From Pelosinus sp. (GTDB taxonomy: Bacteria; Bacillota; Negativicutes; Propionisporales; Propionisporaceae), in NCBI GenBank assembly GCA_021372375.1, contig JAJFUN010000093.1, forward strand, positions 1 to 43,236: a stretch of 43,236 bases of DNA, read 5' to 3'. The translations under genes and the position numbers were made by a program. Below the pieces are notes generated by a model. It was not told the origin of the DNA. It searched no databases and saw nothing but the letters and a program-made list of their open reading frames with translations. Shown one piece after another: positions 1 to 7,750 of the stretch (position 1 is the first letter of the stretch; every line of letters begins with the position of its first letter).

Positions 1-2
1 TG

Positions 3-581
3 GCTGTATACGGCAAAACGGCAAATGAATCCGGCGCTAGCCTTCAGGCTGGCTGTCTGCCGGGATGCATCATCTCTTGTCCAAAACGGAATAATACTAA
101 GAATCAGCAGGGAGCGCTTTTTAAAAGTGTGCTGGGTGAAATTTTAGGTACTAATAGTTTTGAAAAAATAGCTGACATCAATCGGCTGTGTGATGATTAT
201 GGTGTCGATATTATGGAGTTTAGTAAGGCTGTCAGCTTGGCTATCAAGGCTGGCGTACTGGAGGCCGGCAGCAGTCAGGGGGTAATTGATTTAGTGCAGC
301 AACTAGGGCAAAATACGTTGCTGGGCAGGGTCATTGGCAGCGGTATGGAGATTGCCGGCAAAGTTTTCGGTGTTTTTAGTATAGATACTAAGCAGAGTAG
401 CCATAAATCTTCTAAGGATACAGCGCTTACGGCAGGGCTGATTGACAGCATGGGACTATGTAATGCTATTACTGGCGTTCTTCGCGATAATCCAGAGGGG
501 CTGGAAGGTGTTATAGAGATGTGTAATGCACGGTATGGCTGGCATAAAAGTCTGCACGAGTATTTGGAGCTAAGCAGATAA
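3..581 (+). CDS. Aldehyde:ferredoxin oxidoreductase, C-terminal part (5' truncated)
   Basis: The reading frame is open from the first bases of the window, so this is the C-terminal end (about 192 residues visible) of a longer protein; the internal Met at 129 is not a credible start because the conserved cysteine motif lies upstream of it. Near the visible N-terminus is GCLPGCIISC (C-x3-C-x3-C), matching in layout the 4Fe-4S cysteines GCHAGCIIHC of the complete AOR at 7751-9487. Further on comes DSMGLC, corresponding to DSTGCC there, the fourth cluster ligand near the tungstopterin. AORs reversibly oxidise aldehydes to acids with ferredoxin in the cytoplasm. The stop is 12 bp before moeA, so this gene likely heads or belongs to the cofactor and tungstate-uptake operon downstream. 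Family assignment is firm; subfamily and substrate are not visible. Confidence 0.85.
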   Translation, partial: AVYGKTANESGASLQAGCLPGCIISCPKRNNTKNQQGALFKSVLGEILGTNSFEKIADINRLCDDYGVDIMEFSKAVSLAIKAGVLEAGSSQGVIDLVQQLGQNTLLGRVIGSGMEIAGKVFGVFSIDTKQSSHKSSKDTALTAGLIDSMGLCNAITGVLRDNPEGLEGVIEMCNARYGWHKSLHEYLELSR

Positions 582-593
582 GGGGGGAAGCAA

Positions 594-1850
594 ATGGAGT
601 TTTTGCAGTGCATTTCATTAAAAGCAGCCCAAGATTTAGTAGTAAGGAGCCTTAAAAGAGGTGCGGCGGGTGAGGAAAAGGTACAACTAATTGATGCGGC
701 TGGACGCATTGCCGCTCAGGATTTATTTGCTGGTGAAAATTTGCCGCCTTTTGATCGCTCTACCGTCGATGGCTTTGCTGTAAACAGCAGGGATACTTTT
801 GGCGCCGGGGAAGCGGTACCTGTTCTTTTATCAATTGTCGGTCAGGTGGCAATGGGAGAGCCTTCACTACAGGAATTACTGCCAGGGCAGGCTGTGGCAA
901 TTCCTACAGGCGGTATGTTGCCAAGCGGCGCAGATGCTGTTGTTATGCTGGAGTATACCGAACAAATGGATACAGATACGCTGCTTATATCGAGAGTTGC
1001 CGCGCCGTTTGAAAATGTCGTAAAAAAGGGCGAAGATGTTTCAAGTGCCGATGTGCTTGTTAAGCATGGACAAACCATTCAGGCGCAGCAAGTGGGAATT
1101 TTAGCTGCCTGCGGGTACTCTACGGTGCCGGTTTATAAACAATTAAAGACAGCGATTATTTCTACAGGGGACGAACTTGTTGCTGTTAGTGAAACACCTA
1201 AAATGGGTCAAATACGCGATATTAATTCGTATTCACTGGGCGCGATGCTCAAAGAAACTGGGTGTATTGTTACCTGCATGGGGATTGTTAAGGATAACTA
1301 TGAGGAGTTTGTGCGTGCAGTCAGCTGGGCAGCCAAAAACAGTCACTTGGTGATTATATCCGGCGGCAGTTCGGTTGGTGCAAGAGATTATACAGTAAAG
1401 GCCATTGACGCTTTGGGCGGGGTACTCTTTCATGGTATTGCGGTAAAGCCAGGTAAACCTACCATCTATGGTATGGCGCATGGTATTCCGGTATTTGGCC
1501 TCCCAGGTCATCCGGTAGCAGCCATGATGGTCTTAGAGCAGCTGGTTAAACCGGCGGCGAATTTTCTGATGGGCAAGGAAACGCGCCAGCAGGGGGTTAC
1601 AGTATGGGCTCGCTTACTGCGTAATATTCCATCGGCGCCTGGCAGGGATGATTTTGTAACTGTACATGTAAAAATTGAAGAAAATAGTTACGTCGCTGAA
1701 CCGATATTTGGTAAATCAGGCCTTATTCATACCATAGCAGAGGCCGATGGAGTTATTCATATTCCAGCGGAAAAAGGCGGCCTTTATACCGGCGATTTGA
1801 TAGAAGTCGCACTACTGAAAAACTGGCTTAGGGAGGAGGAAGCATTTTGA
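594..1850 (+). CDS. moeA: Molybdopterin molybdenumtransferase MoeA
   Basis: A 418-residue protein of usual MoeA length. MoeA inserts molybdate or tungstate into adenylylated molybdopterin to give the active cofactor. Visible landmarks are the N-terminal segment with PPFDRSTVDGFAV (about residues 50-62), the GEDV segment, the central MPT-binding fold with STGDELV and IRDINSY, the GGSSVGARDY loop near residue 257, and KPGKPTIYG...GLPGHPVAA. The start ATG follows a GGGGGGAAG ribosome site. It lies directly after an AOR and before a second MoeA-like gene and tungstate transport genes, which suggests tungsten insertion for AOR rather than general molybdenum use; that specificity is inference. The 3' end overlaps the next start by 4 bp, indicating translational coupling. 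Confidence 0.93.
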   Translation: MEFLQCISLKAAQDLVVRSLKRGAAGEEKVQLIDAAGRIAAQDLFAGENLPPFDRSTVDGFAVNSRDTFGAGEAVPVLLSIVGQVAMGEPSLQELLPGQAVAIPTGGMLPSGADAVVMLEYTEQMDTDTLLISRVAAPFENVVKKGEDVSSADVLVKHGQTIQAQQVGILAACGYSTVPVYKQLKTAIISTGDELVAVSETPKMGQIRDINSYSLGAMLKETGCIVTCMGIVKDNYEEFVRAVSWAAKNSHLVIISGGSSVGARDYTVKAIDALGGVLFHGIAVKPGKPTIYGMAHGIPVFGLPGHPVAAMMVLEQLVKPAANFLMGKETRQQGVTVWARLLRNIPSAPGRDDFVTVHVKIEENSYVAEPIFGKSGLIHTIAEADGVIHIPAEKGGLYTGDLIEVALLKNWLREEEAF

Positions 1851-3793
1851 GCAAAAACAAGGCATATTTACATTGTATTGAGCGGCAAAAGGCGCAAAGC
1901 TTGTGGCGGCAAAAGCTGCAAGCCAGCAAGTATTTTGATGAATTCTTGGTAGAAACAATGTCTGCCGCCAAGTCACTAGGACGCATTACGGCAAGCTTAA
2001 TCAAGGCCAAACAATCCGTGCCGCATTATAATGGGTCAGCAATGGATGGTATTGCAGTATGGGCAGCCGATACGTTTGGCGCACTTGAAACATTACCCAA
2101 ACAGCTAAATCTCCTCTCGCCTGGTCAGCTATTTAGAGCTGGGGGTTGTTATCTTGTTGATACAGGTGATCTTATACCAGAGGGTACTAATGCCGTAATT
2201 ATGATTGAGGATGTGCATATTAAGGATAACAAAGCAGAAATTGTGGCAGCTGCCGCGCCATGGCAGCATGTTCGCATTATCGGCGAGGATATTGTCGCCA
2301 ATGAGATGGTCGTTTCCGAGCATAAACTGATAACGCCTGAAGATATTGCGGCGATGCTGGCTGCCGGCATCGAAGAAGTGTTAGTAATAAAAAAGCCAAG
2401 GGTGGCGATTATTCCTACCGGGGATGAACTGGTAGCTTCAAGCCATGAACTAAAACCAGGTGCGATCCTGGATGTAAATTCACATATGCTGGCGGCTGCC
2501 ATTGAATCTTGGGGCGGTGAGGCTAACTGCTCCGCCATTATTAAAGATCAGCGGGCAGCGATTAAGGAAGCTGTTGTCAGCAGTCTGGCTGTTTGTGACA
2601 TGGTGATTGTAAACGCTGGCACCTCGGCCGGGACAGACGATTATACGGCTGAGGTACTGGGGGAATTAGGCGAAGTTATTGCGCATGGCATTGCCATCAA
2701 ACCAGGCAAACCAGTAGTTTTAGCAATCTGTCAGGGCAAGCCAGTTATTGGCCTACCGGGGTATCCGGTATCAGCCATGCTTACAGCAGAACTTTTTGTC
2801 CGGGATGTACTGATTGCCAGGCAAAGGCTGCCTGGTATAAAAGCAAAGCTTGTAGAAACAACTTTAGTTAAGCAGGTGGCTTCCGCGATTGGGGTCGAGG
2901 AGTTTATCCGCGTTTCTGTCGGCAATGTGCAGGGAAAAATGGTTTGTGTTCCGCAGGGGAGGGGGGCAGGAATGCTGTCTTCTCTCACCAAGGCGCAAGG
3001 TGTTATCAGTATTGACGCCGCCTCTGCCGGTTTAAATGCCGGCGCGGTAGTAACGACGACACTTCTTAGGCAGGTAGAGCCGCTGGATACTGTTTTGGCC
3101 ATTGGCAGTCATGACTTATCACTTGATTTACTGGGGGTATATCTGCGGCGTGCCAGAAATAATATTTCGCTGTTTTGCGCCAATGTCGGCAGTATGGGCG
3201 GCATTATGGCTGTTCGGAGTAACGAGACCCATATCGCAGGCATTCATCTTTTGGATGCGGGGACAGGTGAGTACAATCTTTCATTTGTACAAAAATATTT
3301 AGCAGGAACCAATTGGGAGCTAGTCCATCTGGCAATGCGGCAGCAAGGGTTAATGGTGAAACCGGGGAATGCCAAAAATATTAAAGGTATTAGTGATTTA
3401 ACGCGCCAAGATGTGCGTTTTATTAACAGGCAGCGCGGTTCGGGGACAAGAATGCTCCTCGATTACGAGCTGACTAAAGCTGCTATTGATAGCTTCAGTA
3501 TTGCAGGCTATGAAAAAGAGGTGGGCACACATATGGCGGTGGCCGCTTCGGTGCTGGCGGGTGCTGCTGATGTAGGGATGGGTGTTAAGGCGGCAGCGCT
3601 GGCTTTAGGGCTCGAATTTATCCCGGTGGCGGAGGAACAATACGATTTGCTGCTCAACTTTGCCGCGGATGACGAGCGCCGGGAGCTAGTGCTTGCTATC
3701 TTAAAATCACCTGAATTCCAAAATGAGGTAGAGGCGCTTGGCGGCTATGATTTAAAGCGAGCAGGCGAGATATTAATTGGAGGGAGGGCTTGA
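1847..3793 (+). CDS. MoeA fused to a periplasmic-binding-like (PBP) domain
   Basis: A 648-residue two-part protein. Residues 1 to about 405 are MoeA-like (HYNGSAMDGIAV, PTGDELV, NAGTSAGTDDY near residue 257, KPGKPVVLA, GLPGYPVSA). From about residue 412 a substrate-binding-like domain follows (LDTVLAIGSHDLSLDLL, RQRGSGTRMLLD, GTHMAVAASVLAGAADVG), as in the known MoeA/LysR-substrate-binding fusion family. It starts with TTG at 1847, overlapping the upstream TGA, with a GGGAGGAGG site 6 bp before; no nearer ATG gives a full MoeA domain. The fusion may let an oxyanion such as tungstate or another small ligand bind next to the metal-insertion site, but the ligand is unknown. Two MoeA-type proteins in one operon suggest division of labour between the two metals or two cofactor forms. 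Confidence 0.88.
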   Translation: MSKNKAYLHCIERQKAQSLWRQKLQASKYFDEFLVETMSAAKSLGRITASLIKAKQSVPHYNGSAMDGIAVWAADTFGALETLPKQLNLLSPGQLFRAGGCYLVDTGDLIPEGTNAVIMIEDVHIKDNKAEIVAAAAPWQHVRIIGEDIVANEMVVSEHKLITPEDIAAMLAAGIEEVLVIKKPRVAIIPTGDELVASSHELKPGAILDVNSHMLAAAIESWGGEANCSAIIKDQRAAIKEAVVSSLAVCDMVIVNAGTSAGTDDYTAEVLGELGEVIAHGIAIKPGKPVVLAICQGKPVIGLPGYPVSAMLTAELFVRDVLIARQRLPGIKAKLVETTLVKQVASAIGVEEFIRVSVGNVQGKMVCVPQGRGAGMLSSLTKAQGVISIDAASAGLNAGAVVTTTLLRQVEPLDTVLAIGSHDLSLDLLGVYLRRARNNISLFCANVGSMGGIMAVRSNETHIAGIHLLDAGTGEYNLSFVQKYLAGTNWELVHLAMRQQGLMVKPGNAKNIKGISDLTRQDVRFINRQRGSGTRMLLDYELTKAAIDSFSIAGYEKEVGTHMAVAASVLAGAADVGMGVKAAALALGLEFIPVAEEQYDLLLNFAADDERRELVLAILKSPEFQNEVEALGGYDLKRAGEILIGGRA

Positions 3794-3797
3794 CTTG

Positions 3798-4031
3798 ATG
3801 ATCGAGGTACGGCTCTATGCTACGCTCCGCAGTCTTATTCCCGAGGCGCCAAAAGGGGTACTGACGGCCAATTTGCCTGAAGAAAGTACAGTCGAGGGAT
3901 TGCTTAGGGAAATCAAAGTAGACCCGGAGGCAATCCATATGCTGATGGTAAATGGTGTAAGCAGTTCGTTTGAGCTAGTGCTAAAAGAAGGTGACAGGGT
4001 AGGTTTATTTCCGCCGGTAGGAGGGGGCTGA
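3798..4031 (+). CDS. MoaD/ThiS-family sulfur carrier protein
   Basis: A 77-residue ubiquitin-fold protein ending in PPVGGG; the terminal Gly-Gly is the site adenylylated and thiocarboxylated in MoaD/ThiS proteins. In molybdopterin synthase MoaD donates the dithiolene sulfurs. The ATG at 3798 is chosen because GGAGGGAGG at 3779-3787 sits 10 bp upstream; an in-frame TTG three bases earlier is possible, whereas a TTG at 3777 would lie upstream of the ribosome site. It overlaps nothing but lies only 4 bp after the MoeA-PBP stop and is followed after 1 bp by its probable activating enzyme. MoaD-like proteins beside AOR genes have been linked to tungstopterin supply; whether this one serves cofactor synthesis or another sulfur transfer is not shown. 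Confidence 0.85.
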   Translation: MIEVRLYATLRSLIPEAPKGVLTANLPEESTVEGLLREIKVDPEAIHMLMVNGVSSSFELVLKEGDRVGLFPPVGGG

Positions 4032-4032
4032 T

Positions 4033-4776
4033 ATGTCAAGACAAGAGACATTGGCGATGCTTAAGGCGGGAATAATGCCGGCCAGATATCAGCGAAATGC
4101 AGGAACAATCGGTATTTGCGGTCAGCTCAGGCTGCTTGAAGGCAAAGTGGCAGTTGTTGGCGCTGGCGGTCTTGGCGGAAATGTTATTGAGCTATTGACA
4201 AGGCTCGGGGTCGGTTATTTAAAAATTATTGATGGTGATGTGTTTGCTGATCATAATCTCAATCGGCAGCTCCTTTGTACAGAGGAAAACTTAGGGATGA
4301 ATAAGGCGGAGGCTGCTGTGAAGCGGGTGGCTGCTGTCAATTCTGATGTGGTGGTCGAGGCTTTTCCCTATTATCTTAACGAAGAAAATGCTGCCGAGTT
4401 ACTAAGCGGCGCCGCGGTGGCAGTGGATGCGCTTGATAATATCCTTAGCCGCAGACTGCTCTCTCAAACGGCAGAAAAACTGGGGATTCCTATGGTGTAT
4501 GGTGCTATTGCGGGTTTTACAGGGCAGGTTACAACCTTATTGCCGGGCGATAGTCTTGTAGGCATATATAAGTCTTTTAAAGACAATAAGGGTATTGAAA
4601 CAGTGCTCGGAAATCCTGCGCCGACTCCAGCGCTGGCAGCGGCGCTCCAAGCACAGGAAGTGGTAAAGCTGCTTACCGGTACAGGCGAGCTACTACATAA
4701 AGAGCTGCTATATTTTGATACAGAATTCAACATTTTTGAAAGATTAAAATTTAGTAAACAGGAGGACATAACATGA
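4033..4776 (+). CDS. ThiF/MoeB/HesA-family adenylyltransferase (E1-like)
   Basis: A 247-residue E1-like enzyme that should adenylylate the C-terminal Gly-Gly of the MoaD-like protein immediately upstream. The Rossmann nucleotide loop VGAGGLGG (about residues 42-49), the acidic DGDVFADHNLNRQ motif and DALDN are all present. Unlike MoeB it has no paired CxxC zinc ligands: only two cysteines are found (GICGQ and LLCTE), and the region normally holding the catalytic Cys reads NPAPTPALAA. Lengths and order otherwise fit HesA/ThiF proteins. The start has a GGAGGGGG site, and the stop overlaps tupA's ATG by 4 bp, tying it to the tungstate transporter. Confidence 0.88.
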   Translation: MSRQETLAMLKAGIMPARYQRNAGTIGICGQLRLLEGKVAVVGAGGLGGNVIELLTRLGVGYLKIIDGDVFADHNLNRQLLCTEENLGMNKAEAAVKRVAAVNSDVVVEAFPYYLNEENAAELLSGAAVAVDALDNILSRRLLSQTAEKLGIPMVYGAIAGFTGQVTTLLPGDSLVGIYKSFKDNKGIETVLGNPAPTPALAAALQAQEVVKLLTGTGELLHKELLYFDTEFNIFERLKFSKQEDIT

Positions 4777-5633
4777 AACGGTATGCGTTTATTGGATTAG
4801 CAGTACTCTTTATGCTAAGCTTTGTGGGCTGTAGCAAGGTGGAAGAAAAAAAGGCGGCGCCGCCACAAAATCCTGATGTTATTTTGTCTACGACGACAAG
4901 TACGCAGGACAGCGGACTGCTAGATGTCTTACTGCCTGCTTTTGAAAAGAAAACAGGCTATAAGGTAAAAACTATTGCTGTCGGCAGCGGACAGGCGCTC
5001 GCGATGGGCGAAAAGGGAGAAGCGGACGTACTCTTGGTGCATGCGCCGGATGCCGAAAAAAAGGTTGTGGCAAGCGGTGCGGCGATTAATCGGCGGTTGG
5101 TAATGCATAACGATTTTATTATTGTCGGACCAGCTGATGATCCCGCCAGGATTCGCGGCAAAACAGCGGTCGAAGCTCTTAAGTCCATTGCACAAGGCGC
5201 TAAACTTTTCGTATCACGCGGTGACGATTCCGGTACTGATAAGATGGAAAAGAGCCTATGGAAAACTGCTAATATTAAGCCAGCAGGCGCTTGGTATTTG
5301 GAAGCGGGTGCAGGTATGGGGCAAACACTAAAGATTGCTGATGAAAAGAGGGGTTATACCTTAAGCGACAGGGCTACTTTTTTGGCGCAGCAAAAAAATG
5401 TAGCGCTGGCGATAGCTCTTGAGGGAGATCCGAAACTATTAAACATTTATCATGTTATGGAAGTAAATCCGGAAAAGTTCGCTAAAGTAAATAACGCCGG
5501 CGCTAAGGCGTTTGCTGATTTCCTGCTGTCAGAGGAAGGGCAGGCTTTGATTGCCACTTACGGCAAGGATAAATACGGCCAGCCGCTATTTTTTGCTGAC
5601 AGCGGAAAATCAGAAAAAGAGTTTGGCCTTTAG
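4773..5633 (+). CDS. tupA: Tungstate ABC transporter substrate-binding lipoprotein TupA
   Basis: A 286-residue extracytoplasmic binding protein. Residues 1-19 form a lipoprotein signal ending FVGC, with Cys20 as the lipidation site. The hallmark TTTSTQDSGLL (residues 40-50) supplies oxyanion-binding Thr/Ser residues in TupA-type proteins; VGSGQALAMGEKGEADVLLV and SRGDDSGTDKME also match. TupA binds tungstate very tightly and delivers it to TupB. The GGAGGACAT site overlaps the end of the ThiF gene. Its place after AOR, two MoeA-type genes and a MoaD/ThiF pair makes tungstate, not molybdate or sulfate, the natural ligand; this is inference from family and context. Confidence 0.93.
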   Translation: MKRYAFIGLAVLFMLSFVGCSKVEEKKAAPPQNPDVILSTTTSTQDSGLLDVLLPAFEKKTGYKVKTIAVGSGQALAMGEKGEADVLLVHAPDAEKKVVASGAAINRRLVMHNDFIIVGPADDPARIRGKTAVEALKSIAQGAKLFVSRGDDSGTDKMEKSLWKTANIKPAGAWYLEAGAGMGQTLKIADEKRGYTLSDRATFLAQQKNVALAIALEGDPKLLNIYHVMEVNPEKFAKVNNAGAKAFADFLLSEEGQALIATYGKDKYGQPLFFADSGKSEKEFGL

Positions 5634-5641
5634 AGGTAATT

Positions 5642-6346
5642 ATGGACGTACTGAGAGAGGGAATTAGAGCAGCCGCTCAGCTTTTATCTGCGGGCGACCC
5701 GGAAATTATCGAAGTATTGCTACTTACCTTTAAGGTATCAGGGGCGGCGACGCTGATTAGTGTGCTGCTTGGTGTGCCGTTAGGGCTCTATCTTGCGCTA
5801 AAGGAGTTTTACGGCAAGCAGTTTATCAAGGGAATTGTTAATTTTGGCATGGGCTTGCCGCCTGTAGTTGTCGGGCTTTTTGTCAGTCTGCTTTTGTGGC
5901 GTTATGGGCCGTGGGGCGAGCTGGCGCTAATGTACACGCCGACAGCCATGGTTATGGCGCAAACGCTCATTGCACTGCCGATTGTTACCGGTCTGAGTTT
6001 TGCGGCCATTGTTAGTGTCAATCCAAGGCTTCGCCTGCAGCTTTATTCTTTAGGCGCAACTTCCAGGCAGGTAAACTGGATGCTGATTAAAGAGGCGCGG
6101 CTGGGCTTAATTGCGGCAGTTATTGCCGGCTTTGGCCGGGTAGTCTCGGAAGTGGGAGCTGCCATGATGGTTGGCGGCAATATAAAAGGTCAGACCAGAG
6201 TACTGACGACCGCTACTGTAATGGAAGTGGGTAAAGGAAATTATGACACGGCTTTGGCACTTAGTTTTATTTTATTAGTTGCGGCATACAGTGTAGTGGT
6301 TGTGCTCACTTGGCTGCAGCATAGCGGAAAGCGTGAAATATTATGA
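5642..6346 (+). CDS. tupB: Tungstate ABC transporter permease TupB
   Basis: A 234-residue inner-membrane permease with about five to six hydrophobic segments (for example VSGAATLISVLLGVPLGLYL and GLPPVVVGLFVSLLL). The cytoplasmic coupling loop SLGATSRQVNWMLIKEARLG is the EAA motif that contacts the ATPase, and VSEVGAAMMVGGNIKGQTR is typical of TupB/WtpB-type permeases. An AGAGGTAATT site precedes the ATG, 8 bp after tupA. The stop overlaps tupC's start by 4 bp. Function: forms the channel for tungstate import. Confidence 0.93.
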   Translation: MDVLREGIRAAAQLLSAGDPEIIEVLLLTFKVSGAATLISVLLGVPLGLYLALKEFYGKQFIKGIVNFGMGLPPVVVGLFVSLLLWRYGPWGELALMYTPTAMVMAQTLIALPIVTGLSFAAIVSVNPRLRLQLYSLGATSRQVNWMLIKEARLGLIAAVIAGFGRVVSEVGAAMMVGGNIKGQTRVLTTATVMEVGKGNYDTALALSFILLVAAYSVVVVLTWLQHSGKREIL

Positions 6347-7416
6347 GCCAATTAATAGTAGAGCTAAAGCATGTCAGGGTGGAGCGCGGCGGACGAAATG
6401 TCCTCACTATTGAGCAGTTTGCCTTAAGAAAAGGGGAACTAGCTGCAGTCGTTGGGCAAAACGGGGCGGGTAAAAGTACTATTTTGCAGACCATTAATCT
6501 TCTTTGTCCTTATAAAGGAGAGATTGCTTTATTTGGCCAAAACGCTTTAAAGTGCAGTAAAACAGAGCTCCGCCGCCGCTCAGCTCTCGTATTTCAAGAG
6601 GCTTTGTTTTTACAGAGTACCGTTTTAGAAAATGTAATGTGGGGACTTAAAATTCGTGGTGTAGCCAAAGAGGAATGCCGGCAAAGGGGCCTGCAGGCCT
6701 TAAAAACCTTTCACTCTGAGCATTTGGCGATGCGTAAGGCACATGCTTTATCTGGGGGGGAAGCGCAGCGGGTTTCTTTAGCCCGTGCACTGGTGCTCGA
6801 ACCAGAACTATTGCTGCTTGATGAGCCCTTTTCAGCGCAGGATATTACAGTACGCTATGAGATGCTGGGAGAACTTAGAAAGTTTGCCCAAGCTAAAGAC
6901 ATGACTGTACTCTTAGTTAGCCATAATTTTGCTGATGTGCTGCAGTTTGCTGACAGAGTAATGGTAATGATTGCCGGACAAATTGTCCAAGCTGCTGCGC
7001 CGGAAACAGTGCTAAGGCAGCCGGTAAGTGTAGAAGCTGCCAGATTAACAGGCATGGATAATATTATCCCCTGCATGGTTTTCGAGAATAGTCAAGGCCG
7101 GTGTATTAAGCTTATAAATGGCATAACATTTCCTTGTCCGCCTGCTGTAGCTAATTCGGTAACCGCCTGCTGTCTGCCAGGTGATGCACTTTGTATCTTA
7201 GCTGACCCGCTAAGTCAGCAAGGTAATTCGAGGGTTATTATCAAAGGCATGATAGAGCGAATCGTTCCGGCAGCGGGGATGTATCAGATCTTCATCAAAG
7301 CGGATAAGCTGACTTTGGTCGTAAGGACAGTACGGGACTGTGCGCTTAGGTATCAAGGACATGAGGGCCAAGAGGTTTCGGTAGCGTTTGATGCTAGTGA
7401 GGCTCATTATATCTAA
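6343..7416 (+). CDS. tupC: Tungstate ABC transporter ATP-binding protein TupC
   Basis: A 357-residue ATPase. Walker A GQNGAGKST (residues 38-46), Q-loop FQEALF, signature LSGGEAQRVSLARAL, Walker B LLLLDEPF and the switch VSHNF are all intact. From about residue 235 a C-terminal extension of roughly 120 residues resembles the TOBE/MOP-like regulatory domain that binds oxyanions in ModC/WtpC-type ATPases. It therefore could sense cytoplasmic tungstate and inhibit uptake; this is inference. It is the last gene of the operon, followed after 23 bp by a hairpin with a T-rich tail. Confidence 0.92.
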   Translation: MSQLIVELKHVRVERGGRNVLTIEQFALRKGELAAVVGQNGAGKSTILQTINLLCPYKGEIALFGQNALKCSKTELRRRSALVFQEALFLQSTVLENVMWGLKIRGVAKEECRQRGLQALKTFHSEHLAMRKAHALSGGEAQRVSLARALVLEPELLLLDEPFSAQDITVRYEMLGELRKFAQAKDMTVLLVSHNFADVLQFADRVMVMIAGQIVQAAAPETVLRQPVSVEAARLTGMDNIIPCMVFENSQGRCIKLINGITFPCPPAVANSVTACCLPGDALCILADPLSQQGNSRVIIKGMIERIVPAAGMYQIFIKADKLTLVVRTVRDCALRYQGHEGQEVSVAFDASEAHYI

Positions 7417-7439
7417 GAATGGGGCATAGCCTATAAAAA

Positions 7440-7475
7440 GGGACTGTTGCACTAAGTAATTAGTGTAACGGCCCC
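7440..7475 (+). terminator. Probable terminator of the tungsten operon
   Basis: A 16-bp stem (GGGACTGTTGCACTAA with TTAGTGTAACGGCCCC, two G:U-type positions) closes a 4-base loop, followed about 12 bp later by TCTTTTTATTTTTTG. It sits 23 bp after the tupC stop. The stem is related to the hairpin at 35921-35956. Confidence 0.65.
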
Positions 7476-7500
7476 TGTATTCAAGTCTTTTTATTTTTTG

Positions 7501-7669
7501 GTAGGGGCAATCCCTCTGTGGTTGCCCGCATAGAGGCACTCTAACAAGAAGAAACTAATCTGTGGAACAAGAAGAATAAACTTATAAGCGATGCCATTCT
7601 TTATACCACAGAAAGTCTATTCACATCAGAGCGTTTGTACGCGGGCAACCACGGAGGGATTGCCCCTAC
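7501..7669. repeat. Palindromic interspersed repeat (MITE-like), 29-bp inverted arms
   Basis: The left arm 7501-7529 and right arm 7641-7669 are inverted copies matching at 28 of 29 positions; each outer end is GTAGGGGCAATCCCTC. The 111 bp between them have no credible ORF. The structure looks like a small non-autonomous element or repeat pair. No target-site duplication was evident at the borders by eye. Confidence 0.7.
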
Positions 7670-7695
7670 ATTTGATAAGCGTAACCATAGTGCCA

Positions 7696-7728
7696 GGAAA
7701 GCTGTCGCACTGATAGCGACAGCTTTCC
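7696..7728 (-). terminator. Hairpin downstream of the AOR gene
   Basis: A perfect 13-bp stem, GGAAAGCTGTCGC with GCGACAGCTTTCC, closes a 7-base loop, 22 bp beyond the AOR stop on the minus strand. No run of T follows on either strand, so it may act as an RNA 3'-end stabiliser or a weak terminator. Confidence 0.5.
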
Positions 7729-7750
7729 CTTAGTGCGGTAGCTGCTTTGC

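Noticed and set aside
129-581. Possible small gene starting at the Met at 129
   Set aside because: The frame is open to the window edge, and the AOR cysteine motif lies upstream of this Met, so it is an internal codon of a truncated gene.
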